The position numbers were made by a program, and so were the translations under genes. 64,000 nucleotides of DNA from contig NC_087186.1 in NCBI RefSeq assembly GCF_035594125.1, forward strand, positions 2,037,228 to 2,101,227, written 5' to 3'. Below, piece by piece: positions 26,130 to 37,538 of this stretch (positions within the stretch are counted from its first letter, which is position 1; every line of letters starts with the position of its first letter). This stretch comes from Scylla paramamosain (Eukaryota > Arthropoda > Malacostraca > Decapoda > Portunidae). The notes under the pieces are model-generated. The model had not been told where the DNA came from and searched no databases. It was given only the letters and a program-made list of their open reading frames with translations.

Positions 26130-27190
26130 CTCGAATGACATGGCTTGGTAACAGGCGACAGAGAGTGGTAATAAACGGCTCGAAATCCGAGTGGGGTCAT
26201 GTAATTAGTGGGGTGCCACAGGGATCAGTATTAGGGCCATTGTTATTTCTAATGTATATCAATGACTTGGATAGTGGAATTAGTAGTGATGTTAGTAAAT
26301 TTGCGGATGACACAAAGATAGGTAGATTAATTAGGTCAGAATCGGATGCCATCGCCTTGCAGGCAGACTTAGATAGAATGAATGAATGGATGGATAGATG
26401 GCAAATGCAATTTAATATCAATAAATGCAAAGTGCTTAGCGTAGGTAGAGGAAACCCACACAATAGGTACACATTAGACAACCAAACTCTGGTAGGTACA
26501 GGGTACGAGAAAGATTTAGGAGTTATAGTTAGCTCTGAACTCCGTCTAGGGAAACAATGCAGAGAAGCCAGAAACAAGGCAAATAGGGTACTAGGATTCA
26601 TTTTTAGGAGTGTTAAAAGTAGAAGGCCGGAAGTAATATTAAAGTTATACTTGACGCTGGTCAGACCTCATCTAGACTACGCGGTGCAATTCTGGTCCCC
26701 ACATTACCGGAAAGATATAGGTCTATTAGAATCAGTACAGAGGATAATGACTAAAAGGATACAGGGAAGGAGGAGTATTCCTTACGAGGCGAGGTTGAAG
26801 CTGTTAAATTTACATTCTTTAGAGAGACGTAGGTTAAGAAGGGACCTGATAGAAGTCTTTAAGTGGTATAAGGGTTATAACAAGAGAGATGTAAGCAAAA
26901 TTCTTAGGATCAGCAACCAGGGTAGAACAAGAAATAACGGGTTCAAGCTTGAAAAATTTAGGTTTAGGAAGGAGATAGGAAAAAAATTGGTTCTCAAATA
27001 GAGTGGTAGATGAGTGGAACGGACTTAGTAATCATGCAGTTAGTGCTAGGACACTAGAGAGCTTTAAGAGAAGATTAGACAAGTTTATGGATGGGGATAG
27101 CAGATCGAAATAGGTAGGTGTGTTTCATACAGGGACTGCCACGTGTAAGCCTGGTCGCTTCTTGCAGCTTCCCTTATTTCTTATGTTCTT
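26130..27190 (+). pseudogene. CR1-like retrotransposon, 5'-truncated, nearly intact RT C-terminal half
   Basis: An open frame of 288 codons (26135-27001) begins inside the RT palm: W-L-G-N-R-R-Q-R-V-V-I-N-G, S-G-V-P-Q-G-S-V-L-G-P-L-L-F, then K-F-A-D-D-T-K-I (active-site Asp pair, about 26297-26320), followed by the thumb and C-terminal helices. A run of seven A (26980-26986) shifts the frame. Reading one base less continues N-W-F-S-N-R-V-V-D-E-W-N and R-R-L-D-K-F-M-D-G to a stop at 27110-27112. The 3' UTR ends CCCTTATTTCTTATGTTCTTATG, an 8-bp-type terminal repeat as in CR1. This is the freshest-looking RT after element D. Confidence 0.85.
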
Positions 27191-27366
27191 ATGACATCTA
27201 CCAGGTGTGTCTGTCCTCTTAGAAAATACACTTGTGTATACATTTTTCTTCTCTACTTTCCTTCCTGAGGATAAACCTATCTTACCCTGTGTTAATTGGG
27301 ATGTTGGTGATGTTTAGAAAATAAAAAAAAAATCCATCACGCAACAAAAACAAAAATAAAAATAAA

Positions 27367-27403
<37 letters not shown>

Positions 27404-27563
27404 ATGTATGTTGTAAAAAAATATTTACTTCATTTGTGTTACCCGACCAAATAGTAAAATATAAGGAAGATTTCTAACCACCATCATCAAGTAGAAAATA
27501 AGAAATGCGGCAAAAGGAGCTAAATACTACGCACATTATCTCGAGTCTGGGATGTATGTATCA
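27191..27563. other. Unrecognised DNA with (AAAT)n near 27340-27404
   Basis: An imperfect, then regular (TAAA)n array at about 27350-27404. The rest shows no gene. Confidence 0.5.
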
Positions 27564-29056
27564 TTGTAACATTCGCGGCCTTAGATTTAATTTTCAGTCC
27601 CTAGAACACCACCTCTCCTCTACTAATCCTCATTTTTTTTTTCACTGAAACACAGGTGTCTGAGGCAATTGACGGTAGCCCCTCACTGTTCCCTCCTAAT
27701 TTCTTCATCTTCATTTTCAATTCAAAGCTGGATCTATGTGCGCAACGCCGTAACTTGCACTGATGCCCACACTCTTGAATCTTCCGAATTTTTTCACCAT
27801 CTTGCTACAGCTACAAAGTCACTCTAAATTGAATTTGTCCGTTCTGTATACCTCACACATAGCTTCTCTGACTATATAAAAATTCTTTGACTACTTAACC
27901 TCCAAAATGAAGCACATTCTGATTCTCTTTTTGCGATCTCCATCATTGGAGACTTCAATATTCACCACCAGCTCTACCTTCCCTCTCCCTTAATTAACTA
28001 TTGTGGTGAACTAGCCTTTAACTTTCCTATCCTCCACGACCAACACTGCTGCAACACCCTGCTCGTATTCCTGACCGTCTTGGAAATACGCCCAGTATTC
28101 TTGATATTTCCTTAACCTATAATCCTGCTTATGCTGTCATTTTATCTTCTCTATTGGGTCTTTGCTAATTGGGGGGACCTGAGGAGGTATTATTCTGATT
28201 TTCCTTGGAATGACTACTGCATCCGTGTCAGAGACTTGTCTCTGTGTGTTGAGCACATGACGGAGGTGACAGTGTCTGGCATAGAGGCGTACATTACTCA
28301 CCCTTTCTCTCGACCTAAACCTTCCAAACCTTGGTTTAACACGGCCTGTTCTCATGTTATGTATGATAGAAAGGTGGCCCAGAAAAGGTACTTAAGCCTT
28401 CCATAACCTGAATCTCATAAATTTTATATTTCTGTTTGGAATCATGCCAAGTCTGTTCTACTAGTCAAAAACTCCTTCATTAATAGTGTCAAAATCTTTC
28501 AAGGTATAACTCCTTTCGTGATTTCTGGCACATAGCCAAAAACATCTCCAAATAACTTTCTTCATTTTTTTCCTCTTTCATTTTAATCTGATGACACCCC
28601 TGCCATTTCATTTTTTTTTCTTTTTTTAAGCTGAACTCTTAGCTTAAATTTGCAAAAAAAAAGTTCTTCTACCTTGGAAGATTCAGGGCTTGTTCCTCCC
28701 TCTTCTTCACCCTTCGACTTTTTCATGCTATCCTTCAAGATCCTCCGCAGTGATGTTTTCTATACCATCGCTGGCCCTCGGAAAGCTTATGAACCTGATG
28801 GGGTCCCTCCAATTGTCCTCTGAAGCTGTGCCTATGTGCTTGTACCTTGCCTAGTTAATTTATTCCAACTCTGTCTTTCAAGATCTAGTCTCTTTCTTGC
28901 TGGAAGTCTGGCTACAGTCAGCCAATTTCTAAAACGGCGACCGTTCTAATACCTCAAAGTACCGTCCTATTGGCTTAATTTCCCGCCTCTCTATTTTTTT
29001 AATTTAATTTTATTTTATTTACTTATTTATTAATTTATTTATTTTATTAATATTAA

Positions 29057-29099
<43 letters not shown>

Positions 29100-29515
29100 T
29101 ATTTATTTATTTTTTTTTTTTTTTCTCTCCTCAACAGGAAGATTCTTAAACATCGATCACTTCACAACCTTTTTTTGTGATCGCCAGTATGGGTTCCGTC
29201 AAGGCCGTTCTACTGGTGATCTGGCCTTCCTCTTTTAAAGATTTTTGTGAAAATTTTGCTGTTGCCTTAGACATCAAAAAACTCTTGATTGAGTCCGGCA
29301 CAAAGCTTTGATTTCCAAACTACCCTCCTACGGCTTTTATCCCTCTCTCTGTAACTTCATCTCAAAATTTCTTTTTTACCGTTGTATTGCTGTTTTGGTA
29401 GACGGTAAATGTTCTTGAGTTTATGAACAGGGGTGTTCCTCAAGGTTTTGTCCTGTCACCAGTCTCTTCATATTATATATCAACGATCTTCTAAACCAAA
29501 CTACTTGTGTCATAT
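27564..29515 (+). pseudogene. Family A copy A8: endonuclease to RT, very degraded
   Basis: Starts at codons for N-I-R-G-L (gtaacattcgcggcc) and can be followed through G-D-F-N (27946-27960), a linker at 28131-28406 (D-L-R-R-Y-Y-S-D-F-P-W-N-D-Y) and the RT to I-N-D-L-L-N-Q-T near 29500. Many stops and indels. A block of A/T simple repeats including (ATT)n (about 28996-29124) is inserted in the RT between the S-R-L-S and L-N-R-K-I-L codons. The 3' end is missing. Confidence 0.75.
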
Positions 29516-29529
29516 CTGCAACTTTCACG

Positions 29530-30172
29530 GTTGTGTATGAAGTTTATTCTTCAAGTAGTGGCCACGAGGGAGTGTATTATACACTTAAAATTTCTACACT
29601 TGCTTCAGTAAAAATTAAGTACAAGAATACTCTCCGGGTATTAACTTTCAGCAATTCGTTAATAACTTGCCATCAACTTGACTTAAAATAGTACCCGAGT
29701 TTCTTGTCAGAGCAATTCATTACTTAACATTCAAGTCAATAAATTACACAAAAACATATAAATAATGAAACACAAAATCCCAAATATAAACATCCTAATA
29801 ATAATGAAACATACTACAAATTATTTCCTCCTTTTCACCTTCATGAGACAACAATTACTGAGACTGCATAACACAAACTTTTAAGCTCCACTTACGAGTA
29901 CTAGGACGAGCTTGCTCATGTTGCCTCATGCCCCTCTCATGTCATGAACCTCTGCAACCTCTCTGCTTCTGCTCTCTCCGCCTGCTGTCTTCTGCCTCAG
30001 TTACGTTGACATGATATACCCGGATTTGTTGTACTTTTTCCCTCACAAGCTATCTCTATGGTAAGGTTGAAAATCCAATACATTTCATATAACTGACATG
30101 CAGTAATACACTTCATACACGTGATCCACCCATAGGTGGTAATATATGTTTTTGCCCAATCAGGGTATCAGA
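29530..30172 (+). other. Possible LTR with initiator-Met-type primer site
   Basis: The stretch begins TGTGTATGAAG and ends ...CCCAATCA followed by GGGTATCAGAGCGGAG at 30166-30181. GGTATCAGAGC matches the primer-binding site complementary to initiator tRNA-Met used by many Copia and other LTR elements. No matching second LTR and no gag/pol frame was seen nearby, so this may be chance. Nothing else is recognised up to 30841. Confidence 0.25.
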
Positions 30173-30841
30173 GCGGAGTTTTGGTATGTGGCACAGTAGG
30201 AAGTTGGAGGGCACGTCTGGGTAGTGTTATTAGCAGCGTTGGATAGGCCGTGGGTGATGATGGTGATCTGGTCTTGCAAGATTTGCACCACGCGGAGACC
30301 ACAGGGGCGGTAGATGCGATACATTACGTAGTAGGAGTAGGAAGGCATACATATAAATCATCATATATTTTGCAAACATCAAAATCATCAGCTAGAAAAA
30401 ACTTATTTCTTGCCTTGTTTATAAAAAAAAAAAAAGAAAAAAGAAAGAAAGAAGCTGGTGCACTAACAAGGCATCTGATTTAGGAATAGGAAATAGGAGG
30501 GGGAGATCATCTTGAAAACATCAAAAGTGTCAGCTGGAATCCCTTATATAGGAACGAATAGGTAAAAGCTTAAGTCTCGTAATGCAGTCTTGTGTATAAC
30601 ACGAACAGCAGTTATGTGTAAACCTAAGAATTCAGGTTTTAGAGGAAACATTAGCTCATGCTTTGCTGATATCTCATTTAAAAGTCACAAGAAAAAAGTA
30701 TTTGGAGAAACATGCGTCTCCATCCTATTTTGTAATCTTATCTTAAAACAAACGTGATTTCAGGAAGCAAGAAAGGAAATGGTGTCACTATGTACAGGAC
30801 TTTTTGTTTTTCAGTTTTTCGAATGCATGATGGACATTAGT

Positions 30842-31219
30842 TTATTCCTCAAAAGTGATATTGGTAACCTGAGAATGAACACTGAGGATCTTTCTTTCTT
30901 CCTCAATGAAACTATCTAATGAACACAAAGGTTCATGAATGAAATCAAACTGATCCTGAGTTACAGTTCCAAAAAGGATGTTTGCAAGGGACTCAGTAAC
31001 ATTCAGTGCACCTCTTGGTTTCCTTCTAGAATTAGGATTATTAATATTATAGCCTACAATATGCATTAAAATTAATTTGTTAGCATGCAAATTTAAATTT
31101 TTTTTAATTAGAAAATGTTCATATATTAAGTGAACATTAGGTGATAATCTTCTCAATCTACTTCCCTTAAATGAAAGATTATGTGTCGAGTCAAGTTTAT
31201 GGCTACCATTGTGTGTCAT
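30842..31219 (-). pseudogene. F-type envelope-like fragment of an LTR retroelement (E1)
   Basis: A 125-codon minus-strand frame. It holds a basic R-R-K-P-R-G site resembling a furin cleavage site, and about 12 residues further the L-F-G-T tetrad followed by a helical stretch, the order seen in F-type fusion proteins of baculoviruses and of env-bearing insect LTR elements (errantiviruses). The frame starts and stops abruptly, with no signal peptide, no membrane anchor and no adjoining pol, so it is a remnant. Its flanks (30182-30841 and 31220-31354) show no other gene. Confidence 0.5.
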
Positions 31220-31354
31220 AACTAACTTTATGACTCTTTACTAGTATTCGCTGTTGGATCGAGGTACGGGGAATTAACCACTCATGAGCAGGAACAGGAT
31301 CGGGGGAAGAAAAGCCTCGGAGGAGTTCGGAGCAACTTGAGACTCTGTGTGGTG

Positions 31355-31530
31355 TGGTGGAGTTGGTGTGTTACTGAGGAAAAGTTGCTTGTACGTGTTA
31401 TGTGACGGAGTGTGAAGTTGGAGTTGTGTTACTGAGGAAGAGTTGCTTGTACGTGTGGTGTAGCGGACTGTGGAGTTGTTGGTGAGTTACTAAGAGTTGC
31501 TTGTACAGTATGTATGATGTGGTGGTGTAA
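31355..31530 (+). repeat. Imperfect minisatellite, about 60-bp units, three copies
   Basis: Three units share GTTACT(GAGGAA)AGAGTTGCTTGTAC at about 31371, 31430 and 31484, with diverged spacers rich in GTGGTG and GGAGTTG. Confidence 0.75.
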
Positions 31531-32569
31531 TGATATGTATGTGGAGTGCTGGGGTATTAAGTTAATTATATTATATCTTTTTTTATTGAGTTGATCATAT
31601 TGTTGTATCTTTTTTACGTGTTGTTATAATAGATCTGGTGCTGAGGTGAAAGATTGTTGTCAATAATATTCATATACTTTAGAGTTATACATTGCTGTGA
31701 ATTATCATTGCGTCCTGGCAGAACTGAAAGAACCTAAAACTCCTTCGTGAACGTTCGTATACACATAAACCTTTCCAATCACAATGACTTTGAATTCAGG
31801 TGAGAAACTTAATTCTTGCTAAGCCGGTGATCCTTTGGGTACATCCACAGCTTGTATGACTCCAGCATAGGGCAACAGTCTGCAAAGGAACATCTCATTT
31901 TACTACTTATTTTTATAACATTCCAAAGCCTTCTTCATGATTAGTGGTAAATTAGGAGAACTTGATCTGGATTACATCTATACATATACTGTAAAAAAAG
32001 CTGGCGTGGCAACCAAGCTACAGGAAAAACTACTAGCTGTGAACTCAGACCATCAACTTCACAATGTTCACTGCATAATTCACAGAGAAGTGCTTTAAAC
32101 ACTTTAAACACTTTAACACTTTATTATGTTTGTCTGTAATACATATATAAGCTTAAGGTACAATTAATTGAAAGACAAACAGCCCCTTATGAAGCACAAG
32201 CTTTTTGGGCACACTTAATATCTACTTAATACTGTAAAACAACACTAAACTAAAAATCTAATTGAAGAAAATGTAAAAAAAAAAAATTAAAAGCAATAAC
32301 AAAAGATTTAGGGATAAATGGCTTTGCAAGAACAGGAAGGAAAGGAGAAAAATCATAATTATACATGAGAAATAGAGAAAATTGAAGTGGAATCTGATTA
32401 TAAACAAGCAAATATTAGTTTTGAGAATAATTAAACAAACAGAAATAAATATGTATATATACTAGAGGTTATAAACTATTTTAGTTACAGAGGATATGAA
32501 CTATTTGGTTACAATACCAAGAAACAGAATAATTGATATTGATAAAAATTGATTGAAGTACAAGATGTG
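31531..32569. other. AT-rich DNA with a hAT-like scrap at 31998-32097
   Basis: Mostly unrecognised. At 31998-32096 (+) the frame reads K-K-A-G-V-A-T-K-L-Q-E-K-L and then H-C-I-I-H-R-E-V-L before a TAA, like the C-x-x-H region of domesticated or mobile hAT-type proteins. The flanks carry no more of it. 32400-32569 is probably the 3' UTR of element D (minus strand). Confidence 0.4.
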
Positions 32570-35500
32570 TCAGTATTGAGACAATAAATATTCTTTTAGT
32601 TTTCTCTTAAAGATATTTACGCTTAATGAATTTTTTATGTGTGACAGGGTGCTATTCCATATTTTGGGACCTTTATACATTAGAGAGTGTTGGTAGAGAG
32701 TTAAGGTATGATGGGGAATCTGTAGAGAATGCCTGTAGCGTGTGGAGTGGTTATGAGTTAGGGTCAGGGTATTATTGTTGTTGGAATTTATCAATTTGAA
32801 CATGTATGATGCAATAGAGAAGTTTGATAAGTCAGAGAGTTGAAGGATTTTCATAGATTTAAAGAGTGGAGATGTGAGTTGGAGGAAGTCACTATTAGTC
32901 ATGATTCTAATAATTTTCTTGTGGAGGATGTTTAGATTTTGTAGATGACATGGGTAGGTAGTGGACCAAATTGGATTACAGTAGGTTAAGTGTGGGTATA
33001 TATGGGCATAATACATGATTTTCATAATTTCCACTGGAACAAAGTTTTTTTTTATTTTCAGCAATAGACCTATTGATCTAGATAATTTTAGGCAAAGGTT
33101 TGATATGTGATATTTAAAGGTAAGATTATTGTCAAATGTGACTCCAAGAAATTTTGTCTTAGAAACTTGCGTGATATCTTTATCTAATATGGTAAGTCTA
33201 GGTAAGGGTTGGTATTTGGTGGTGGTATTTGTAAATAACATGTAGAAAGTTTTAGCTGTGTTAATTGTTAGGCGATTTGCAAGACACCATTCAGAAAAGG
33301 CAGATAATTCTAGGTTGGCTCTGTAGATTAGGTCAGTGGGATTATCACCAATCATGTACAAGGTGGAGTCATCAGCAAACTGTATAGTGTTGAAAGCAGT
33401 AGAGGCATTGCTGATATCGTTGATATATATCAGGAAAAGAATAGGGCCTAAGATGCTACCTTGTGGCACGCCAAGATGTATAGGTTTGATGGTTGATTTA
33501 GAGTTATTGTAGGATGTAAAATGAGATCGGCCAGTTAAATATGATTTGAACCAATTTTCCACACAACCGCGAATACCATATAGACGTAATTTGTCTATTA
33601 GAATGTTTGGGTCAACTGTGTCAAAAGTTTTGCTGAAATCAATGAAAATGGATATTATAGACTTATGTTTATTCAAGGCATCGTGTAGGTCAGAGGTAAA
33701 CACATTTATAGCGTCAAAAGTATTTAGTCCGGGGCGGAAACCAAATTGCCTATTATTTAAGAATTTTTGTGAATTGAGGTAGTTCATGAGGAAGTTCTTC
33801 ATAATGATTTCAAATATTTTAGAAAACACTGGTAAAATAGAGATTGGTCGGTAGTTTGAGATATTAGTTTTACTTCCCGATTTATGGATAGGGATAATTT
33901 TTGCCAGCTTGAATCTATTAGGGAAAACTCCATCTTTTATTGAATCATTGAATAATTTTGAGAGTGGCTCTGCTAGAAGATTTTTGTTCTCTTGGATTAT
34001 TTTCACAGGTATTTCATCCGTAGGGCATTTTTTTATTTTTTAAGGCAGAAATAGCTTTTATTATGTCATTTCCTGTCACTATGGGAATATTCATGGAATT
34101 TAGGAAATTACCTCTGAGATAAGAAATGTGTGAGTTTTGAGCTCTAGGAAGCTGGGAGCTAAGTTGAGGTGCAATTTGTGAAAAATAGGTGTTGAATGCA
34201 TTTGAAATTTCATGTGGAGTGTGTAGGACTGTGTCATTATAGTGTAGTGTGTGGGAGACCGTCTTGTTATTATTATTAATGTTTTCTATTTCGGTAATTA
34301 GTTCCCAAACTTTTTTTGTGTTAAGTCTAAAATTTTCAAACCTTTGTAGGTAATATTCAGATTTTTTGCGTTTTATTAAGTTATTTAGATAATTTCTGTA
34401 ATGTTTGTAGTGGTCCATTGTAATTGACCCTAGTTTGTATAGTTTGTACAGCTGATATTTATGTTTTGTTGAATTTATTAACCCCTGTGTTAACCAAGGC
34501 TTACTTAGTCATTTGAATGTGATAGTTTTGGTTATTTTGGGGAAGCAGGAATAGTATGTTTTATATAATTTATCCAGAAATATGTCGCAGTTTGTGTTTG
34601 TGTCACTGCTAGTGAGGTAGAGATTCCAGTCTGTATTTGATAGGGTCTGTGTGAATTTCAACCGATTTACTCTATTTTGTAGCCTAAAATCAACTTTGTG
34701 GTGAATATTGCACACTTTATCAGAGACTGGAATATTGATAAACACTGGAAGGTGGTCACTGATAGGAAAGTGGAAAATTCCAGAAGAGACTGGTTCATTG
34801 AAGTTTGTCCAGACGTGATCCAATAAAGATGGGGCTGCAGTTGTATTTATGTCTGAAAATCTTGTTGGTCGAGATATATGTGGGAAGTAATTGTTTGATT
34901 GCATAGTTGTAATGAAAGAATTAGTAGGAGGGTGTGACACATGTTCAAGAAGGTTTATATTGAAGTCACCTATGAGTATATTCCTGTTGTTTGTGAAAAA
35001 GTTATTTGAAAGAAGATTATCAATATATGCATTAAATTCATTTACTTTAGCATGTTTACTATTTGGTCTGTAAATACAAGAAACAGAGTAGGAGGTAGTA
35101 GGTAGAATAATTTTCACACTACATAGTTCAGCATTTTCATCACACATGCAAAAATCCTTAATAATTTCACTTTGTAGGTCAATACGAGTCTGCGCGTCCC
35201 TCAGTGTCCATTTTATCATGAATATTGAGGTGCAGGACGCTCTATAAGTCATTACAATAATTAGACGTGATACACTCGTATTTACATAAATTGCAACACC
35301 CCCACCTGGAGAGTATAAAGGCCTGTGAACATGATATGACTTATAGCCATCAATTTCGTGAAGGTGAACATTATTTGCATTGAGCCAGGTTTCACTTATA
35401 TATAAGATATCAGGGAGTTTGGGAAGAGATTTGATAAAAGAGATTACTTGGTCATAATTTTTGTTTAGTGAGCGGGCATTTATATGGAGAATATTGATAT

Positions 35501-35684
35501 AGTCAGCGCTACTTCTTGGTATAACATTCATGTATGAGGTAAGGTCATGATAATTACAGATATCATCTAACTCAAGAGATAAGTACATGGAATTTATTAT
35601 TTCTATGCCGATGCTATCAGATTCATTGTTGTCTTCTAAGTCGTTGAAAAGTGTATTGAGGAGATTCTCACTAGTAAAGTTCAT
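32570..35684 (-). pseudogene. Element D ORF2: AP-endonuclease plus reverse transcriptase
   Basis: About 1,038 codons if read through both breaks. Residues 1-391 (35684-34512) are the endonuclease: H-I-N-A-R-S-L (about 68), I-S-E-T-W-L (about 95), G-G-G-V-A-I-Y, I-L-I-G-D-F-N-I-N-L (about 240), L-L-D-H-V-W and I-S-D-H-L-P-V. TGA at 34509-34511 then continues in the same frame (LSKPWLTQGLINS) for 30 codons to Met at 34418. The frame holds to 34014, where AAT followed by A7 shifts it; one base less gives C-P-T-D-E-I-P-V-K-I-I. RT: N-Y-R-P-I-S-I-L-P, F-G-F-R-P-G, palm F-A-D-D at about 33380, and a C-terminal end F-K-R-K-L-K-E-Y-L-L. All catalytic residues are present. Such enzymes nick target DNA and prime cDNA synthesis there. 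Confidence 0.85.
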
Positions 35685-36178
35685 GATATAGAAAGGGGAA
35701 TTAAAGAAAGGCTAGTAGAAAAGGGGGCAAGTATGGGTAGCAGAGAGGGAGGAGGGAGTGGAAGGGATTTGGAAAAGTTTAAGGGAGAGGAAAGGAAGGA
35801 TATAATAAGTAGAGATAGAGAAGAATAATCAAAGAATAAGGAAATACATAATAAAAAATAAAAATAAAATAAAATAAAAATTAAATGTTCAAGATATTGG
35901 CAAAGTAAAGATGATAGAATAAAGCTTCATACCCAAGATATTGGCAAAGTAATAGATAAATAGGCAAAGTAGTAGATGATAAAAGAAAGTTTCATATGAT
36001 GAAATCTAGAAAAAATTAAGATGAATAATAATAAGTTGGAGACATGCATAGGATATGACATATAAAATATATACACAGGAAAGGATAATAAATAAATTAT
36101 ATATATAAATTAAATAGACATAAAGATTTCTAGAATGTTTGGTAGGAAATATTGCATCATGTTGAGTTGAGAGCACAT

Positions 36179-36890
36179 TTAAGACTGGGTCAGAACAGGA
36201 TATTTATCTAGGAAAATGTTCAAAGACTGTTCAGTGGTTATCATGTGTTTTTGACTGGATGTTTTTAATTTAACAAAGATCTTTCCATCCCTTGTGTAGC
36301 ACTGTTGGAAAAGCTCCTTGTTTTTTTTCCTGATACCCCAAACTGTATTGAAGATATTGCGTCGTTTTGGAGTGAGACTTTCATTAATATAGAGGCTAGG
36401 TTTAACTTTTACACAGGCATCCATTATTTCTGCCTTCTTTGATCTATTTAGCAGCTTTACAATTATTGGTCTCTCTTTGTTTTGACTTTTTGAACCTAAC
36501 CTGTGAGCAACATTGATGTCAGCATGACTTAAATTGATGTGCAGATTATCTTTAACTGAATTCACAACAAGGTCAGTTGAGTTTTCATGGTTTTGTTCTC
36601 TGGGCAATGCAGGACCACTAATTATTATAGTATCTCTTCTTTCATATTGTTCTACATCATCTAGTTGATTTTCAAGTTTGCTGACTGTATCCTCAAGTGA
36701 GGTCACTTTGTCCTGCAACTTTTCAATTTTTTCATCTTTTTCCTTGGAAAGAATAGACAGAGCTTTCACTATTGTGTTCACTATCACTTTACCTTCTTCG
36801 GACAGACGAGCAATGTCACTGGAGATGAATTCAGTCAAGGATGTTTGTTGTGGGTGCTTGTCCCATGGCTTGAGTTGGTGTCTTGACCAT
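36179..36890 (-). CDS. Element D ORF1: coiled-coil RNA-binding-type protein
   Basis: The 219-codon frame from ATG 36838 (MTEFISSDIARLSEEG) has a heptad-rich helix (K-I-E-K-L-Q-D-K-V-T-S-L-E-D-T-V-S-K-L, about residues 35-65), then R-R-D-T-I-I-I-S-G (start of an RRM-like fold), V-A-H-R-L-G-S-K (about residue 112), R-P-I-I-V-K-L and a basic C-terminal domain. This is the layout of ORF1 proteins of the L1 (transposase_22-like) type, which trimerise and bind element RNA. The same frame stays open upstream to about 36895 (K-P-W-D-K-H-P-Q-Q-T-S-L). A second frame (37013-36831) rich in Ala, Pro and Val overlaps it and may be the true N-terminus joined by an indel. Confidence 0.7.
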
Positions 36891-37013
36891 CTCGGCTATG
36901 GCTGTCCCCTGCTTCTGTCCAACTGGAGTAGATACCACAGCTGCTACGTCAGACCCTGCCGCAGGTACAGGGGCGAAATCTGCGACGAGCCGGGGTTTGT
37001 TTATGTTTGGCAA

Positions 37014-37538
37014 ATATTGTTGGAACAGTCCAGCGGCGGAGGCAGAGGACTTGTTTTGCTGGCTTATTCTTCCTTCACATCCTTCTATGTACTGGTTCTT
37101 GTATGGATCTTATGGCGGAGACATACCCGGAACAGCCCGTAATGGTTCTTGGATAATAGGCGGGTGTAGCAAGCAGAAAAAATGTGGAAAGTGAGGAGCT
37201 CCAAGGCACACCTTGTCTCAACGGAGCTACCTTATTACTATTTGCACTAAGACATTAATTAAAGATGGATTCCTCTCTAACAAATGACTTTTAAATAAAA
37301 CAATCTAACACAACTAAGGATTCCGGTAGCGCTGATTTGTCTGCTCATGGTACATGGTGCAGAACGTCTTGGATGGTGACGGGCCCGCGTAATCTCCCTA
37401 GAAATTGGCTGGAGCGAGGGAGGGCCAGCGTGGTCGTTTAAGGTCTGAGAATGGCGGTGGTATCCATCCGCGTTCGATTTGGCGATACGTGATTGGCCTA
37501 GCACAATTCTTCGAATTACTTAATTCTCCTGTGCCTTC
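37014..37538. other. Probable element D 5' UTR and unrecognised DNA
   Basis: 37014-37200 may be the 5' UTR of element D. 37200-37538 is moderately GC-rich without a recognised motif and ends at the T run of copy A9. Confidence 0.4.

Larger units (their letters stand above)
32570..37013 (-). mobile_element. Element D: two-ORF non-LTR retrotransposon, nearly intact
   Basis: Minus strand: ORF1 (about 36895-36179), a 494-bp spacer with small tandem repeats (about 35888-35990), and ORF2 (35684-32570) with AP-endonuclease and RT. ORF2 is interrupted only by one TGA (34509-34511) and one +1 shift at a run of seven A (34028-34034). Motif style (I-D-F-S-K-T-F-D-T-V-D, L-G-V-P-Q-G-S-I-L-G-P, F-A-D-D-S) places it in the CR1/L2 part of the Jockey superfamily. 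The ends of the element are not defined. No family A pieces are inside it. Confidence 0.85.

Noticed and set aside
36883..37194. 103-codon + strand ORF upstream of element D
   Set aside because: Opposite strand of the ORF1 N-terminal/5' UTR region; no motif, composition not protein-like.
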